Source: Pseudomonas gessardii (GTDB lineage Bacteria > Pseudomonadota > Gammaproteobacteria > Pseudomonadales > Pseudomonadaceae). Taken from it: a stretch of 64,000 nucleotides of DNA. Below the pieces are notes generated by a model. It saw only the letters and a list, made by a program, of their open reading frames with translations, searched no databases and was not told the origin of the DNA. The translations under genes and the position numbers were made by a program. The stretch covers positions 62,001-126,000 of the forward strand of contig NZ_MNPU01000011.1 in assembly GCF_001983165.1 (NCBI RefSeq), read 5' to 3'. This document shows positions 28,197 to 37,836 of this stretch, one piece after another. Every line of letters starts with the position of its first letter. Position 1 is the first letter of the stretch.

Positions 28197-29138
28197 ATGG
28201 CTGACTCTGCTTTCTTCTGTCCCCTGTCCCACGAAGGCGTCCTGGCCGTTCGCGGCGCTGACGCGGCCAAGTTCCTCCAGGGGCAACTGACCTGCAACCT
28301 CAACTACCTCAACGACACCCACGCCAGCCTCGGCGCGCGCTGTACCCAAAAAGGGCGTATGCAGTCGAGCTTCCGTATCGTGCTGCAAGGTGACGGTGTG
28401 CTGCTGGCCATGGCCAGCGAGCTGCTGGAACCGCAGTTGGCGGACCTGAAGAAATACGCGGTCTTTTCCAAGTCCAAGCTGACGGACGAAAGCGCTGCCT
28501 GGGCCCGCTTCGGCCTGGCCGACGCCGACCAGGCCCTCGCCAGCCTGGGCCTGGAACTGCCCGCCGAGACCGACAGCGTGGCGCGCCATGAAGAGCTGCT
28601 GGCCATTCGCGTCTCCCCCGGCCGCGCCGAGCTCTGGGGCCCTGCGGCGCAAGCCGACACCCTGCGCAGCCAACTGGCCGCAACCCTTGCCGAAGGCGAC
28701 CTCAATGCCTGGCTGCTGGGGCAGATCCGCGCTGGCCTCGGCCAGGTCATGGCCCAGACCCGCGAGCTGTTCATCCCGCAGATGCTCAACCTGCAGGCGG
28801 TCGGCGGCGTGAGCTTCAAGAAGGGCTGCTACACCGGCCAGGAAATCGTCGCCCGTATGCAATACCTGGGCAAACTCAAGCGCCGCCTGTACCGCCTGAG
28901 CCTGGACGGCACGGCATTGCCCGAGCCGGGCACGCCACTGTTTGCGCCCAGCCATACCAGCGCCATCGGTGAGGTGGTGATCGCCGCCCGGGCCGACGAA
29001 GGGATTGAACTTCTGGCGGTGCTGCAAGCCGAAGCAGCCGACAGTGGCGATGTGCATTTAGGTACGCTGGAAGGCCCGGGCCTCATGTTGCTTGACCTGC
29101 CTTACCGACTGGACCGCGATCGCGAGATCCAGCGTTAA
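28197..29138 (+). CDS. ygfZ: Folate-binding Fe-S maintenance protein YgfZ
   Basis: The 313-residue protein resembles the T-protein fold of aminomethyltransferases. It carries the YgfZ hallmark [19 protein letters not shown] (Cys near residue 211) and an N-terminal [16 protein letters not shown]. YgfZ uses tetrahydrofolate to help repair or assemble certain iron-sulfur clusters. It is divergent from sdhE, a conserved arrangement, and precedes an HDOD gene by 36 bp. Confidence 0.94.
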   Translation: MADSAFFCPLSHEGVLAVRGADAAKFLQGQLTCNLNYLNDTHASLGARCTQKGRMQSSFRIVLQGDGVLLAMASELLEPQLADLKKYAVFSKSKLTDESAAWARFGLADADQALASLGLELPAETDSVARHEELLAIRVSPGRAELWGPAAQADTLRSQLAATLAEGDLNAWLLGQIRAGLGQVMAQTRELFIPQMLNLQAVGGVSFKKGCYTGQEIVARMQYLGKLKRRLYRLSLDGTALPEPGTPLFAPSHTSAIGEVVIAARADEGIELLAVLQAEAADSGDVHLGTLEGPGLMLLDLPYRLDRDREIQR

Positions 29139-29174
29139 TTGCCGCACCCTTTTGCAACACCCTAGAGAGCATGA

Positions 29175-29996
29175 ATGAACAAACTGGCGGAAAAAGTCCA
29201 ACAGGCGTTGGTGACGGCCATCGATAACGATGACCTGGTTCTGCCCACGTTACCGGAAGTGGCCCTGAAAATTCGTCAGGCCGCCGAAGACCCCGAAGTC
29301 AGCATCAGCCATTTGAGCAAAGTCATCGGCCGTGACACCGCCCTGAGCGCGCGCCTGATCAAAGTGGTCAACAGCCCGCTGTTGCGGGCATCCCAGGAAG
29401 TCACCGACCTGCACACCGCCATCACCCGCCTGGGCACCAACTACAGCAGTAACCTGGCGATTGGTTTGGTGATGGAGCAGATATTCCATGCCCGCTCCGA
29501 AGTCGTCGAACACAAGATGCGCGAAGTCTGGCGCCGCAGCCTCGAAGTCGCGGGCGTCTGCTACGCCTTGTGCCGCAACCACAGCCAGCTCAAGCCGGAC
29601 CAGGCGGCACTCGGCGGGCTGGTGCACCAGATCGGCGTGCTGCCGATCCTGACCTACGCCGAAGATCACTATGAACTGCTCTCCGACCCGGTCAGCCTCA
29701 ACCATGTGATCGATAGCATCCACCCGCTGCTGGGGGACAAGCTGCTGCGCGGCTGGGACTTCCCGGAAATGCTGGTGAATGTGCCCGCGCACTACCAGGA
29801 CCTTGAGCGCGAATCGGCCAGCCTGGACTATGTCGACCTGGTGCAAGTGGCCGTGCTGTATTGCCACAAGAACACCGAGCACCCGCTGGCCAATGCTGTG
29901 CTGTCGAACCTGCCGGCCTTCAAGAAATTGCGCATCGACCCGCTCAATGAAGCGGTGCGCACCGAACTGGACGAAGCGCGCTCGATGTTCGACTGA
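29175..29996 (+). CDS. HDOD-domain signalling protein
   Basis: Almost the whole 273-residue chain is one HDOD domain (about 15-215; LPTLPEVALKIRQAAEDPEVSISHLSKVIGRDTALSARLIKVVNSP). It is related to HD phosphohydrolases but usually lacks the catalytic HD pair. HDOD proteins act as scaffolds in motility, biofilm or virulence signalling in Pseudomonas. No output domain is attached. It probably shares the ygfZ transcript. Confidence 0.92.
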   Translation: MNKLAEKVQQALVTAIDNDDLVLPTLPEVALKIRQAAEDPEVSISHLSKVIGRDTALSARLIKVVNSPLLRASQEVTDLHTAITRLGTNYSSNLAIGLVMEQIFHARSEVVEHKMREVWRRSLEVAGVCYALCRNHSQLKPDQAALGGLVHQIGVLPILTYAEDHYELLSDPVSLNHVIDSIHPLLGDKLLRGWDFPEMLVNVPAHYQDLERESASLDYVDLVQVAVLYCHKNTEHPLANAVLSNLPAFKKLRIDPLNEAVRTELDEARSMFD

Positions 29997-30016
29997 GCCC
30001 CCGTAGCCAGGCAGGT

Positions 30017-31402
30017 TTAACCTGCGATAAAGCTCACCCGCACCTTGAGCCCTTTGCGCTCGCCATCATGCAGGCTGATCTGGGCCAGGTGCGCGCGGCA
30101 GATTTCGCCGACAATCGCCAAGCCAAGGCCCGAACCTGCGCCCTGCTGGTTACGCCGGTAGAAGCGCTCGAACACCCGATCCCGCTCGTCCAGTGGAATG
30201 CCCGGGCCATCGTCTTCCACTTCCAGCACCGCCGGCGCCGTGACCCGCAATATCACATTGCCACCTGACGGTGTATGCGCCAGGGCGTTATCCACCAGGT
30301 TGCTCAACAGTTCATTCAGCAAGGTCGGCTCGCCACGCAACCACACCGGTTCATCGGCCTCCAACGCCAGCGCCACGCCCCGCGCATGCGCCAGGGGCGC
30401 CATGGCCATGCCCAACTCACGGGCCAATTGGCTGAGGTCGAGCAACTGCGCGCCACCTTCGGCAATCGCCCGCGCACCGTTTTCGATGCGGGCCAGGGAC
30501 AGCAACTGATTGGCCAGGTGGGTCAAGCGATCCGTGCCTTGCGCCGTTGTTTCCAGGGTGCTGCGCCAGATCGCCGGTTCCTCGGCGCGCAGGCCCAACT
30601 CCAGCCGGGCCTTGAGGGCCGCCAGCGGGGTGCGCAATTCGTGGGCCGCATCGGCGATAAACTGGGCCTGGCGCTCGAACTGCCCGCGCAAGCGTTCGGT
30701 AAAGTGATTCAACGCTCGCACCAGCGGCCCGAATTCGTGCTGCACCTCAACCAACGGCAAGGGGCGCAGATCATCCGGCTGGCGCTCTTCCACTGCCGTG
30801 CGCAAGCGCTCCAGCGGGCGCAACGCCGCACTCACCGCGAACCACACCAGCAACAAGGCACCGACGGCCAGCATGCCCAGGCGCAGCAGAGTGTCGGCCA
30901 TCAGGCTGCGGGCCATGCTGACGCGGGCTTCGTCGGTTTCGGCCACACGGATTTCGGCCATGCCGTTCATATTCGGCTCCGACACCGCCTTGAGCAGGCT
31001 CACCACCCGCACATTCTGCCCCTGGTACTTGGCGTTATAGAACCGCGCCAGGGCCGGGTAATCGTCGGTGCGTGGCGTACCGGGCGGCGGGCCAGGCAGG
31101 TGTTCGTAGCCAGAAATCAGCTTCTGGTGAATATCATTGACCTGGTAGTAAATCCGCCCGGCACTGTCGTAGGCGAAGGTGTCCAATGCCACGTAGGGCA
31201 CATCGGCGCTCAGGGTGCCGTCACGCTGGGACAACCCGGCAGCGATGGTGCGGGCCGAGGCCAGCAGGGTGCGGTCGTAGGCGGTGTCGGCCGCCTCGCG
31301 ACCGTTCCAGTAGGCACTCAAGCCGCTGGCCAGCATCAGCACCACCAACAGCAATGCCAGGTTCCACAGCAAACGCCAACGCAGGCTGCTGTGCTTACGC
31401 AT
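30017..31402 (-). CDS. tctE: Sensor histidine kinase TctE
   Basis: A 461-residue kinase starting at ATG 31402, eight bases inside the tctD end. It has two membrane spans (about 9-28 and 165-190) around a periplasmic sensor region (2CSK_N type), then the phospho-acceptor motif DAAHELRTPLAALKARLEL, N box LLSNLVDNALAHTPSGG and G box GPGIPLDERDRVFERFYR/GSGLGLAIV. It senses tricarboxylates such as citrate in the TctED system and phosphorylates TctD. Confidence 0.94.
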   Translation of the reverse strand: MRKHSSLRWRLLWNLALLLVVLMLASGLSAYWNGREAADTAYDRTLLASARTIAAGLSQRDGTLSADVPYVALDTFAYDSAGRIYYQVNDIHQKLISGYEHLPGPPPGTPRTDDYPALARFYNAKYQGQNVRVVSLLKAVSEPNMNGMAEIRVAETDEARVSMARSLMADTLLRLGMLAVGALLLVWFAVSAALRPLERLRTAVEERQPDDLRPLPLVEVQHEFGPLVRALNHFTERLRGQFERQAQFIADAAHELRTPLAALKARLELGLRAEEPAIWRSTLETTAQGTDRLTHLANQLLSLARIENGARAIAEGGAQLLDLSQLARELGMAMAPLAHARGVALALEADEPVWLRGEPTLLNELLSNLVDNALAHTPSGGNVILRVTAPAVLEVEDDGPGIPLDERDRVFERFYRRNQQGAGSGLGLAIVGEICRAHLAQISLHDGERKGLKVRVSFIAG

Positions 31403-32066
31403 CGCGGGCTTCCAGCAAGTAACCAAGGCCGCGGAAGGTAACGATGGCAACCGGCTGGCCATCAAGCTTCTTGCGCAAGCGATGCACATAGATTTCGATC
31501 GCGTCGGGGCTGGCTTCCTCGTCCAGGCCAAATACCTGGGACGCCAGTTGTTCCTTGCTCATGACCCGGCCAGGACGGGCGATCAGCGCTTCAAGCACCG
31601 CCTGCTCGCGGGAGGTCAGCGTCAGCAGTTCACCGCCGAGGGTAAAACGCCGGGTTTCCACGTCATACACCAGCACCCCGCAGGTCTGCTGCCGCTCGCC
31701 GCCCAGCACACTGCGGCGCAACAGGGCCTTGACCCTGGCTTCCAGCTCGGTCAACTCAAAGGGCTTGGCCAGATAGTCATCGGCCCCCAGGTTAAGGCCA
31801 TGCACCCGATCCTTTACATCGCTGCGGGCGGTGAGCATCAACACCGGCAGGTTTTTCCCACGGGCCCGCAAGCGCGCCAGCACCTCGAAACCGTCCATGC
31901 GCGGCAGGCCCACATCGAGAATCGCCACCGCGTACTCCTCGCTGCTCAAGGCCAGGTCCGCAGCCACGCCATCGTGCAGCACATCCACCGTCAAGCCCGT
32001 GCTCTTGAGCGCTTGGGCCACACTTTCGGCGAGTTGCAAATGGTCTTCGACGAGCAGGACACGCAT
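31395..32066 (-). CDS. tctD: OmpR-type response regulator TctD
   Basis: The 223-residue protein has a receiver domain (MRVLLVEDHLQLAESVA, phospho-Asp in VAILDVGLPRMDGFEV, Lys in DDYLAKPFE) and a winged-helix DNA-binding domain (LTLTSREQAVLEALIARPG...EIYVHRLRKKL, GLGYLL). It is divergent from opdH-tctCBA across 247 bp. In P. aeruginosa TctED activates opdH and the tctCBA genes in response to tricarboxylates. Confidence 0.95.
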   Translation of the reverse strand: MRVLLVEDHLQLAESVAQALKSTGLTVDVLHDGVAADLALSSEEYAVAILDVGLPRMDGFEVLARLRARGKNLPVLMLTARSDVKDRVHGLNLGADDYLAKPFELTELEARVKALLRRSVLGGERQQTCGVLVYDVETRRFTLGGELLTLTSREQAVLEALIARPGRVMSKEQLASQVFGLDEEASPDAIEIYVHRLRKKLDGQPVAIVTFRGLGYLLEARDA

Positions 32067-32313
32067 GGATTCTTACCTCGTTAAGGGGTGGCCGACGCCG
32101 CCCCGGGTTGACCAACTCGCGGCGCAGTTTACAGCCGCAGCCTGTGCTGTGAAGCCCGAAAACATGGAAAGGGCGTTGAAAGGTTAGTGAAAGGTTCGCC
32201 CATTAGCATCCAAAAACGGATGGTTATACCTTCCGAGCTATCTGACCTATAGCGCCCGAAAAACGCCCTGATGCGTTTTCGCCAAATAAAAACAATAAAC
32301 GGAGTACACCCCG

Positions 32314-33606
32314 ATGCTGCCTACACGGCCCAATACTTGCCCGTCTGTTCGTTTTTCCCGCCTGACCCAGACCGCCCTCGCCAGTGCCGCTACCCTTGCC
32401 GGCTTTTCGCCGCTTGCCCAGGCTGCCTTCTTTGAAGACAGTAGCGCGACCCTGGAAACCCGCAACATGTACTTCAACCGCGACTTTCGCGACGGCACCA
32501 GCGCCCAGCAATCCAAGCGCGACGAGTGGGCCCAGGGCTTTATGCTCAACCTGCAGTCGGGCTACACCGACGGCACCGTCGGCTTTGGCGTGGATGCGCT
32601 GGGCATGCTCGGGGTCAAGCTCGACTCCAGCCCGGACCGCACCGGCAGCGGCCTGCTGCCGACCCACGATGATGGCCGCGCCGCCGACGAATACTCGAAG
32701 CTGGGCCTGACCGGCAAAGTGAAAATCTCGGCCACCGAGCTGAAAATCGGTTCGCTGATCCCTGAGCTGCCAATCCTCAAGCCCAACGACGGGCGCATCC
32801 TGCCGCAGACCTTCAACGGCGGCCTGCTGACCTCCAAGGAGTTCAAGAACCTGACGTTCACCGGCGGGCGCCTGGACAAGGTCAAGGACCGCAACGACAG
32901 CAACTATGAGGATATCGCCCTCAACAACAAGAACGGCCGCTTCGTCAGTGGAGCCACCGGCAAATACTTCAACTTCGGCGGCGTGGACTACAAGTTTGCC
33001 GAAAAAGTCACCGGCAGCTACCACTTCGCCCAACTGGATGACGTGTACCGCCAGCACTTCCTCGGCCTGCTCACTTCCAGCCCGATGGGCCCCGGCACCT
33101 TCGCCGCCGACATGCGCCTGGCCATCAGCGATGACGCCGGCAGTGCACGCGCTGGCAACATTGACAACAAATCCTTCAGTAGCATTTTCAGCTACGGCCT
33201 CAACGGCCATAAACTGAGCGCCGGCTACCAGCGCATGTTCGGTGACAGTGCATTCCCCTATGTGGATGGCAGCAACCCGTACCTCATCAACTTCGTGCAG
33301 CTCAACGACTTTGCCGGCGCCGAAGAACGCTCCTGGCAGGCCCGCTACGACTACGACTTCGCCAAGCTGGGGATTCCCGGCCTGAGTTTCATGAGCCGTT
33401 ACATGTCCGGTGACAATATCCAGCTCAAGAACGGCGACACCGGCAAAGAGTGGGAACGCGACACCGAGATCAAATACGTGGTGCAAAGCGGCACCCTCAA
33501 GGACGTGGCCGTGCGCCTGCGCAACGCCACCTACCGCTCCAACTACTCGGCCCGGGACGCAGACGAAGTGCGCGTGCTGGTCAGTTACAGCGTCGCGCTG
33601 TGGTAA
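32314..33606 (+). CDS. opdH: OprD-family tricarboxylate porin OpdH
   Basis: The 430-residue porin has a signal peptide ending PLAQA and a mature start AFFEDSSATLETRNMYFNRDF. It ends with a beta strand (VRVLVSYSVALW). Location between tctD and tctC is the same as opdH of P. aeruginosa, whose product is the outer membrane channel for cis-aconitate/citrate-type tricarboxylates. A terminal aromatic residue is typical for BAM recognition. Confidence 0.92.
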   Translation: MLPTRPNTCPSVRFSRLTQTALASAATLAGFSPLAQAAFFEDSSATLETRNMYFNRDFRDGTSAQQSKRDEWAQGFMLNLQSGYTDGTVGFGVDALGMLGVKLDSSPDRTGSGLLPTHDDGRAADEYSKLGLTGKVKISATELKIGSLIPELPILKPNDGRILPQTFNGGLLTSKEFKNLTFTGGRLDKVKDRNDSNYEDIALNNKNGRFVSGATGKYFNFGGVDYKFAEKVTGSYHFAQLDDVYRQHFLGLLTSSPMGPGTFAADMRLAISDDAGSARAGNIDNKSFSSIFSYGLNGHKLSAGYQRMFGDSAFPYVDGSNPYLINFVQLNDFAGAEERSWQARYDYDFAKLGIPGLSFMSRYMSGDNIQLKNGDTGKEWERDTEIKYVVQSGTLKDVAVRLRNATYRSNYSARDADEVRVLVSYSVALW

Positions 33607-33651
33607 CCACTGAAAGTCATCTCCCCAATAACAACAATGACGGAGTTCCTC

Positions 33652-34635
33652 ATGTCTTCATCCCTGCGTAAATTTGCCCTGGCCGCCGGCTGCATGCTGT
33701 TTGCCGGTCAACTGCTGGCCGCCGAAGAACCCAAGCGCCCGGAATGCATCGCACCGGCCTCCCCCGGCGGTGGTTTTGACCTGACCTGCAAGCTGGTGCA
33801 AAGCGCACTGATCAACGAAAAGCTGCTGAGCAAGCCGATGCGCGTGACCTACATGCCCGGCGGCGTCGGGGCGGTGGCCTACAACGCCGTCGTGGCCCAG
33901 CGCCCCGCCGATGCCGGCACGCTGGTGGCCTGGTCCAGCGGTTCGCTGCTGAACCTGGCCCAGGGCAAGTTCGGGCGTTTTGATGAGAGCGCCGTGAAAT
34001 GGCTGGCCGCCGTCGGCACCAGTTATGGCGCGATTGCGGTCAAATCCGACTCGCCCTACAAGAGCCTCGACGACCTGGTCCAGGCCCTGAAGAAAGATCC
34101 GAGCAAAGTGGTGATCGGCTCCGGCGGCACCGTCGGCAGCCAGGACTGGATGCAAACCGCACTGATCGCCAAGGCCGCCGGGATCAACCCGCGTGACCTG
34201 CGTTACGTGGCCCTCGAAGGCGGCGGTGAAATCGCCACCGCCCTGCTCGGCGGGCATATCCAGGTCGGCAGTACCGATATCTCCGACTCCATGCCACATA
34301 TCCAGAGTGGTGATATGCGCCTGCTGGCGGTGTTCTCCGAGCAGCGCCTGGACGAGCCGGAAATGAAGGATATCCCGACGGCCAAGGAGCAAGGCTACGA
34401 CATCGTCTGGCCGGTGGTGCGTGGTTTCTACCTCGGGCCAAAAGTCAGCGATGAAGACTACGCCTGGTGGAAAGCCGCGTTCGACAAACTGCTGGCCTCC
34501 GAGGACTTCGCCAAGCTGCGCGACCAGCGCGAGCTGTTCCCGTTCGCCATGACCGGCCAGGAGCTGGACACCTACGTGAAGAAACAGGTGGCTGACTACA
34601 AAGTGCTGGCCAAAGAGTTCGGCCTGATCCAGTAA
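33652..34635 (+). CDS. tctC: Tripartite tricarboxylate transporter binding protein TctC
   Basis: A 327-residue periplasmic binding protein. Start chosen at ATG 33652 because GGAG lies seven bases upstream; the ATG at 33637 lacks a site. A signal peptide ends LLAAEE and the Bug/TctC fold has ECIAPASPGGGFDLTCK, VVIGSGGTVGSQDWMQ and STDISDSMPHIQSGDMRLLAVFS. It captures the tricarboxylate for TctBA. Confidence 0.95.
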   Translation: MSSSLRKFALAAGCMLFAGQLLAAEEPKRPECIAPASPGGGFDLTCKLVQSALINEKLLSKPMRVTYMPGGVGAVAYNAVVAQRPADAGTLVAWSSGSLLNLAQGKFGRFDESAVKWLAAVGTSYGAIAVKSDSPYKSLDDLVQALKKDPSKVVIGSGGTVGSQDWMQTALIAKAAGINPRDLRYVALEGGGEIATALLGGHIQVGSTDISDSMPHIQSGDMRLLAVFSEQRLDEPEMKDIPTAKEQGYDIVWPVVRGFYLGPKVSDEDYAWWKAAFDKLLASEDFAKLRDQRELFPFAMTGQELDTYVKKQVADYKVLAKEFGLIQ

Positions 34636-34645
34636 TCGCCCCTCT

Positions 34646-34745
34646 GTGGGAGCGGGCTTGCTCGCGAAAAACTGCAACGAGGACGCGTGCTGCCTGGATA
34701 CACGCGATGTCCTGGCGTTCTTCGTGAGCAAGCTAGCGCCTACAC
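34646..34745. repeat. REPIN between tctC and tctB
   Basis: GTGGGAGCGGGCTTGCTCGCGAA (34646 on) is inverted relative to TTCGTGAGCAAGCTAGCGCC-TACAC (34721-34745) with about 50 bp between them. It splits tctC from tctBA and may lower downstream expression so the binding protein is in excess. Confidence 0.85.
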
Positions 34746-34766
34746 GAGTCGCAAAGGAGTCCCCCT

Positions 34767-35225
34767 ATGCTCTTACAACGCATTTTCGCTGGCGTGATGT
34801 TGTTGGTCTGCATCGGCCTGGCGCTGATGGCCTGGCCCTATCAGGCGGCCTTTTCCTACGAACCCGTAGGACCCCGGGCGTTCCCGCTGCTGCTGCTCGG
34901 GCTGATGGGCCTGGCGCTGATCTACATGCTGATTCGTCCGCAACCCACCAAACATACTGAAGATGAACCGGCGCTGGACCGCCCGACCCTGGTCAAGATC
35001 GGGATCTGCGTGGTCTTGCTGCTGGTGTTTGCCGCCACGTTTGAACCCCTGGGTTTCATGCTCAGCAGCATGCTGATCGGTATTCCGATGGCACGGCTGT
35101 ATGGCGGCCGCTGGCTGCCCAGTGCGGTGGTCATCACCTTGATGAGCGTCGGTCTTTATCTGCTGTTCGATAAAACCATGGACGTGCCGCTGCCCCTCGG
35201 TCTGCTCGACGTTCTGGAGAACTGA
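34767..35225 (+). CDS. tctB: Tripartite tricarboxylate transporter small subunit TctB
   Basis: The 152-residue membrane protein has four predicted spans (about 8-25, 35-52, 74-92, 105-135), the normal TctB shape, including EPVGPRAFPLLLLGLMGLALI. AAAGGAG precedes the start. It ends one base before tctA, and the two form the membrane complex fed by TctC. Confidence 0.93.
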   Translation: MLLQRIFAGVMLLVCIGLALMAWPYQAAFSYEPVGPRAFPLLLLGLMGLALIYMLIRPQPTKHTEDEPALDRPTLVKIGICVVLLLVFAATFEPLGFMLSSMLIGIPMARLYGGRWLPSAVVITLMSVGLYLLFDKTMDVPLPLGLLDVLEN

Positions 35226-35226
35226 T

Positions 35227-36741
35227 ATGGATACTTTTGGCTATTTGGGCCAGGGTTTCGGCGTCGCGCTGAGCCCCTATAACCTGGTGACCGCACTGAT
35301 CGGCACCCTGATCGGCACCGTGGTTGGGCTGTTGCCAGGCCTGGGGCCGATCAATGGCGTGGCCTTGTTGATCCCCATCGCGTTCGCCCTGGGCCTGCCG
35401 CCCGAGTCGGCGCTGATCCTGCTGGCAGCGGTGTACCTGGGCTGCGAATATGGCGGGCGGATCAGCTCGATCCTGCTGAACATCCCGGGCGAAGCCTCCA
35501 CCGTGATGACCACCCTCGACGGCTACCCGATGGCCCGTAAAGGCATGGCCGGTGTAGCGTTGTCGTTGTCGGCCTGGAGTTCGTTCATCGGTGCGTTTAT
35601 CGCCACCTGCGGCATGGTGCTGTTCGCACCGCTGCTGGCCAAATGGGCGATAGCCTTCGGCCCGGCGGAATATTTCGTCCTGATGGTGTTTGCGATTGTC
35701 TGCCTGGGCGGCATGGCCGGTGACAAACCGCTGAAAACCTTTGTCGCAGCGCTGATCGGCCTGTTCCTGTCGGCGGTGGGTATCGACGCCAACAGTGGCG
35801 TGTACCGCTTCACTGGCGACAATATTCACCTGACGGACGGCATCCAGTTCGTGGTCCTGGTACTGGGCCTGTTCTCTATCAGTGAAATCCTCCTGCTCCT
35901 GGAAAAAACCCACCGCGGCCAGGAAGCCGTGAAAGCTACCGGACGCATGATGTTCAACGTCAAGGAAGCCTTGTCGGTGTTGACGGTGAACATACGTTGC
36001 GGCATCTCGGGCTTTATCATCGGCGTGCTGCCCGGTGCCGGTGCGACCATGGCCTCGGCCGTGGCCTACATGACCGAGAAACGTATCGCCGGCGCCAGTG
36101 GCAAGTTCGGCCAGGGCGACATGCGCGGCCTGGCCGCCCCGGAAACCGCCATTGGCGCTTCAGTCTGCGGCGCCATGGTGCCAATGCTGACCCTGGGCGT
36201 TCCAGGCTCGGGCACCACGGCAGTGATGATCGGCGCCCTGTCGCTGTACAACATCACACCTGGCCCGCTGCTGTTCCAACAACAACCGGACATTGTCTGG
36301 GGCCTGATCGCTTCGCTGTTTATCGCCAACATCATGCTGGTGGTCCTCAACATCCCGATGATCCGTATCTTCACGCGCATCCTTGCCGTGCCGAACTGGG
36401 CACTGGTGCCGGTGATTGCCATCATCACCGCGATTGGCGTCTACGCGGTCCACGCCACCACCTTCGATCTGTTCCTGATGATCGGCATCGGCATCTTCGG
36501 CTATATCCTGCGCAAGCTGGATTTCCCGCTGTCGCCACTGCTGCTGGGCTTTATCCTCGGCGGCCTGATGGAGCAGAACCTGCGTCGGGCGCTGTCGATC
36601 TCCAACGGTGCGCTGGAGATCCTGTGGTCCAGCCCGATCACCTTTGGTGTGTGGGTGCTGACCGCAATCATGCTGTTCGTACCGCTGCTGCGCATCTGGC
36701 GCAAGCGCGCCCTGCAGCGTCGTGCTGTAGCCGATGTCTGA
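35227..36741 (+). CDS. tctA: Tripartite tricarboxylate transporter large subunit TctA
   Basis: The 504-residue permease has about twelve spans with the TctA signatures GTVVGLLPGLGPINGVALLIP, NIPGEASTVMTTLDGYPMARKG and a second inverted copy GVLPGAGATMASAVAYM with LGVPGSGTTAVMIGAL. It performs proton- or sodium-coupled tricarboxylate import. Its 3' end overlaps the next gene by eight bases within a hairpin. Confidence 0.96.
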   Translation: MDTFGYLGQGFGVALSPYNLVTALIGTLIGTVVGLLPGLGPINGVALLIPIAFALGLPPESALILLAAVYLGCEYGGRISSILLNIPGEASTVMTTLDGYPMARKGMAGVALSLSAWSSFIGAFIATCGMVLFAPLLAKWAIAFGPAEYFVLMVFAIVCLGGMAGDKPLKTFVAALIGLFLSAVGIDANSGVYRFTGDNIHLTDGIQFVVLVLGLFSISEILLLLEKTHRGQEAVKATGRMMFNVKEALSVLTVNIRCGISGFIIGVLPGAGATMASAVAYMTEKRIAGASGKFGQGDMRGLAAPETAIGASVCGAMVPMLTLGVPGSGTTAVMIGALSLYNITPGPLLFQQQPDIVWGLIASLFIANIMLVVLNIPMIRIFTRILAVPNWALVPVIAIITAIGVYAVHATTFDLFLMIGIGIFGYILRKLDFPLSPLLLGFILGGLMEQNLRRALSISNGALEILWSSPITFGVWVLTAIMLFVPLLRIWRKRALQRRAVADV

Positions 36742-36757
36742 GGTTAGCCTCAGACAT
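36734..36757 (+). promoter_or_regulatory. Perfect hairpin over the abrB start codon
   Basis: ATGTCTGAGG (36734-36743) and CCTCAGACAT (36748-36757) are perfect complements with a TTAG loop. The left arm is the abrB start codon and also contains the tctA stop (TGA 36739-36741). The start would be closed unless a ribosome finishing tctA opens it. Confidence 0.7.
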
Positions 36758-37771
36758 TGGTGGGGAACACCGCTGGTCGGCCTGGCCGGCGGTTACCTGG
36801 CCAGCCTGATCGGCTGGCCTTTGCCGTATATGGTCGGCTCGTTGCTGGCGATCATCCTGGTGCGTTGCCTCACCCCTTGGCAGTTGGCCGAGATTCCTGG
36901 CGGGCGTAAATGCGGGCAATGGGTGGTAGGCATCGGCATCGGCCTGCACTTCACCCCGTTGGTGATCGAGCAGGTGATGAGCCACTTTGGCCTGATCTTC
37001 TTCGGTGCGCTGGTCACCAGCCTGTCAAGCATTGTCGGTGTGTGGCTGATGCGCCGCAGCGGTGAAGACCGCGCCACCGCGTTTTTTTCGAGCATGCCGG
37101 GCGGTTCCGGCGAGATGGTCAACCTGGGCGCGCGCAATGGCGCAGTGCTCAGTCGCGTAGCCGCTGGCCAGAGCCTGCGGGTATTGCTGGTGGTGCTGTG
37201 CGTGCCGGCGATCTTCAAGTACTTGCTGGGCGGCGGTGCGCCACAGTTTCACCCGGCGCCCGTGGATTGGGCCTGGCTGGCCCTGTTGTTTCCCGTCGGC
37301 GCCCTGGTCGCCTGGGGTTGGCAGCGCCTGCGCCAACCCAACCCCTGGTTGTTCGGGCCGTTGCTGGTCAGCGCTATCGCCAGTATCACCTGGGATCTGC
37401 ACATCGGCCTGCCCGACGGCGGCAGCCAAATCGGCCAATGGTTGATCGGCAGCGGCCTGGGTTGCCACTTCAACCGGCAGTTCTTCCGCCGGGCGCCGTC
37501 GTTCATGGGCCGTACGGTGATTGGCACACTGCTGAGCATGTTGATCGCCACCCTGGCGGCGCTGGGCTTGAGTGCGTTGACGCAGTTGGATCTGCGTTCG
37601 CTGACGCTGGGCATGATGCCCGGCGGGATTGCGGAGATGAGTTTGACGGCGCAGACCCTGCAACTGTCGGTGCCGTTGGTGACGGCAATGCAGGTGATGC
37701 GACTGTTGTTTGTGTTGTTCCTGGCAGAGCCATTATTCCGCCACTGGAACCGCCAGCCGGGCACCGTCTAA
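36734..37771 (+). CDS. AbrB-family membrane protein
   Basis: The 345-residue protein carries two AbrB duplication domains (putative ammonia monooxygenase/AbrB transporter family). About ten membrane spans and internally repeated motifs (GSLLAIILVRCLTPW; SSMPGGSGEMVNLGARNGA; GMMPGGIAEMSLTAQTLQ) are visible. Function is not established; MPGG-E repeats suggest a transporter. The same gene follows tctA in other pseudomonads, so it probably helps tricarboxylate transport. Translation is apparently coupled to tctA through the hairpin at its start. Confidence 0.88.
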   Translation: MSEVSLRHWWGTPLVGLAGGYLASLIGWPLPYMVGSLLAIILVRCLTPWQLAEIPGGRKCGQWVVGIGIGLHFTPLVIEQVMSHFGLIFFGALVTSLSSIVGVWLMRRSGEDRATAFFSSMPGGSGEMVNLGARNGAVLSRVAAGQSLRVLLVVLCVPAIFKYLLGGGAPQFHPAPVDWAWLALLFPVGALVAWGWQRLRQPNPWLFGPLLVSAIASITWDLHIGLPDGGSQIGQWLIGSGLGCHFNRQFFRRAPSFMGRTVIGTLLSMLIATLAALGLSALTQLDLRSLTLGMMPGGIAEMSLTAQTLQLSVPLVTAMQVMRLLFVLFLAEPLFRHWNRQPGTV

Positions 37772-37790
37772 AAGCTGGCACCTCTCTACT

Positions 37791-37816
37791 GTGGGAGCGA
37801 GCAAGCCCGCTCCCAC
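37791..37816. repeat. REP hairpin between abrB-like gene and ung
   Basis: GTGGGAGCG-AGCAAGCC-CGCTCCCAC is a near-complete REP palindrome between convergent genes. It may also work as a transcript end. Confidence 0.85.
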
Positions 37817-37836
37817 ACACCCATTGGCGTTGAGCC

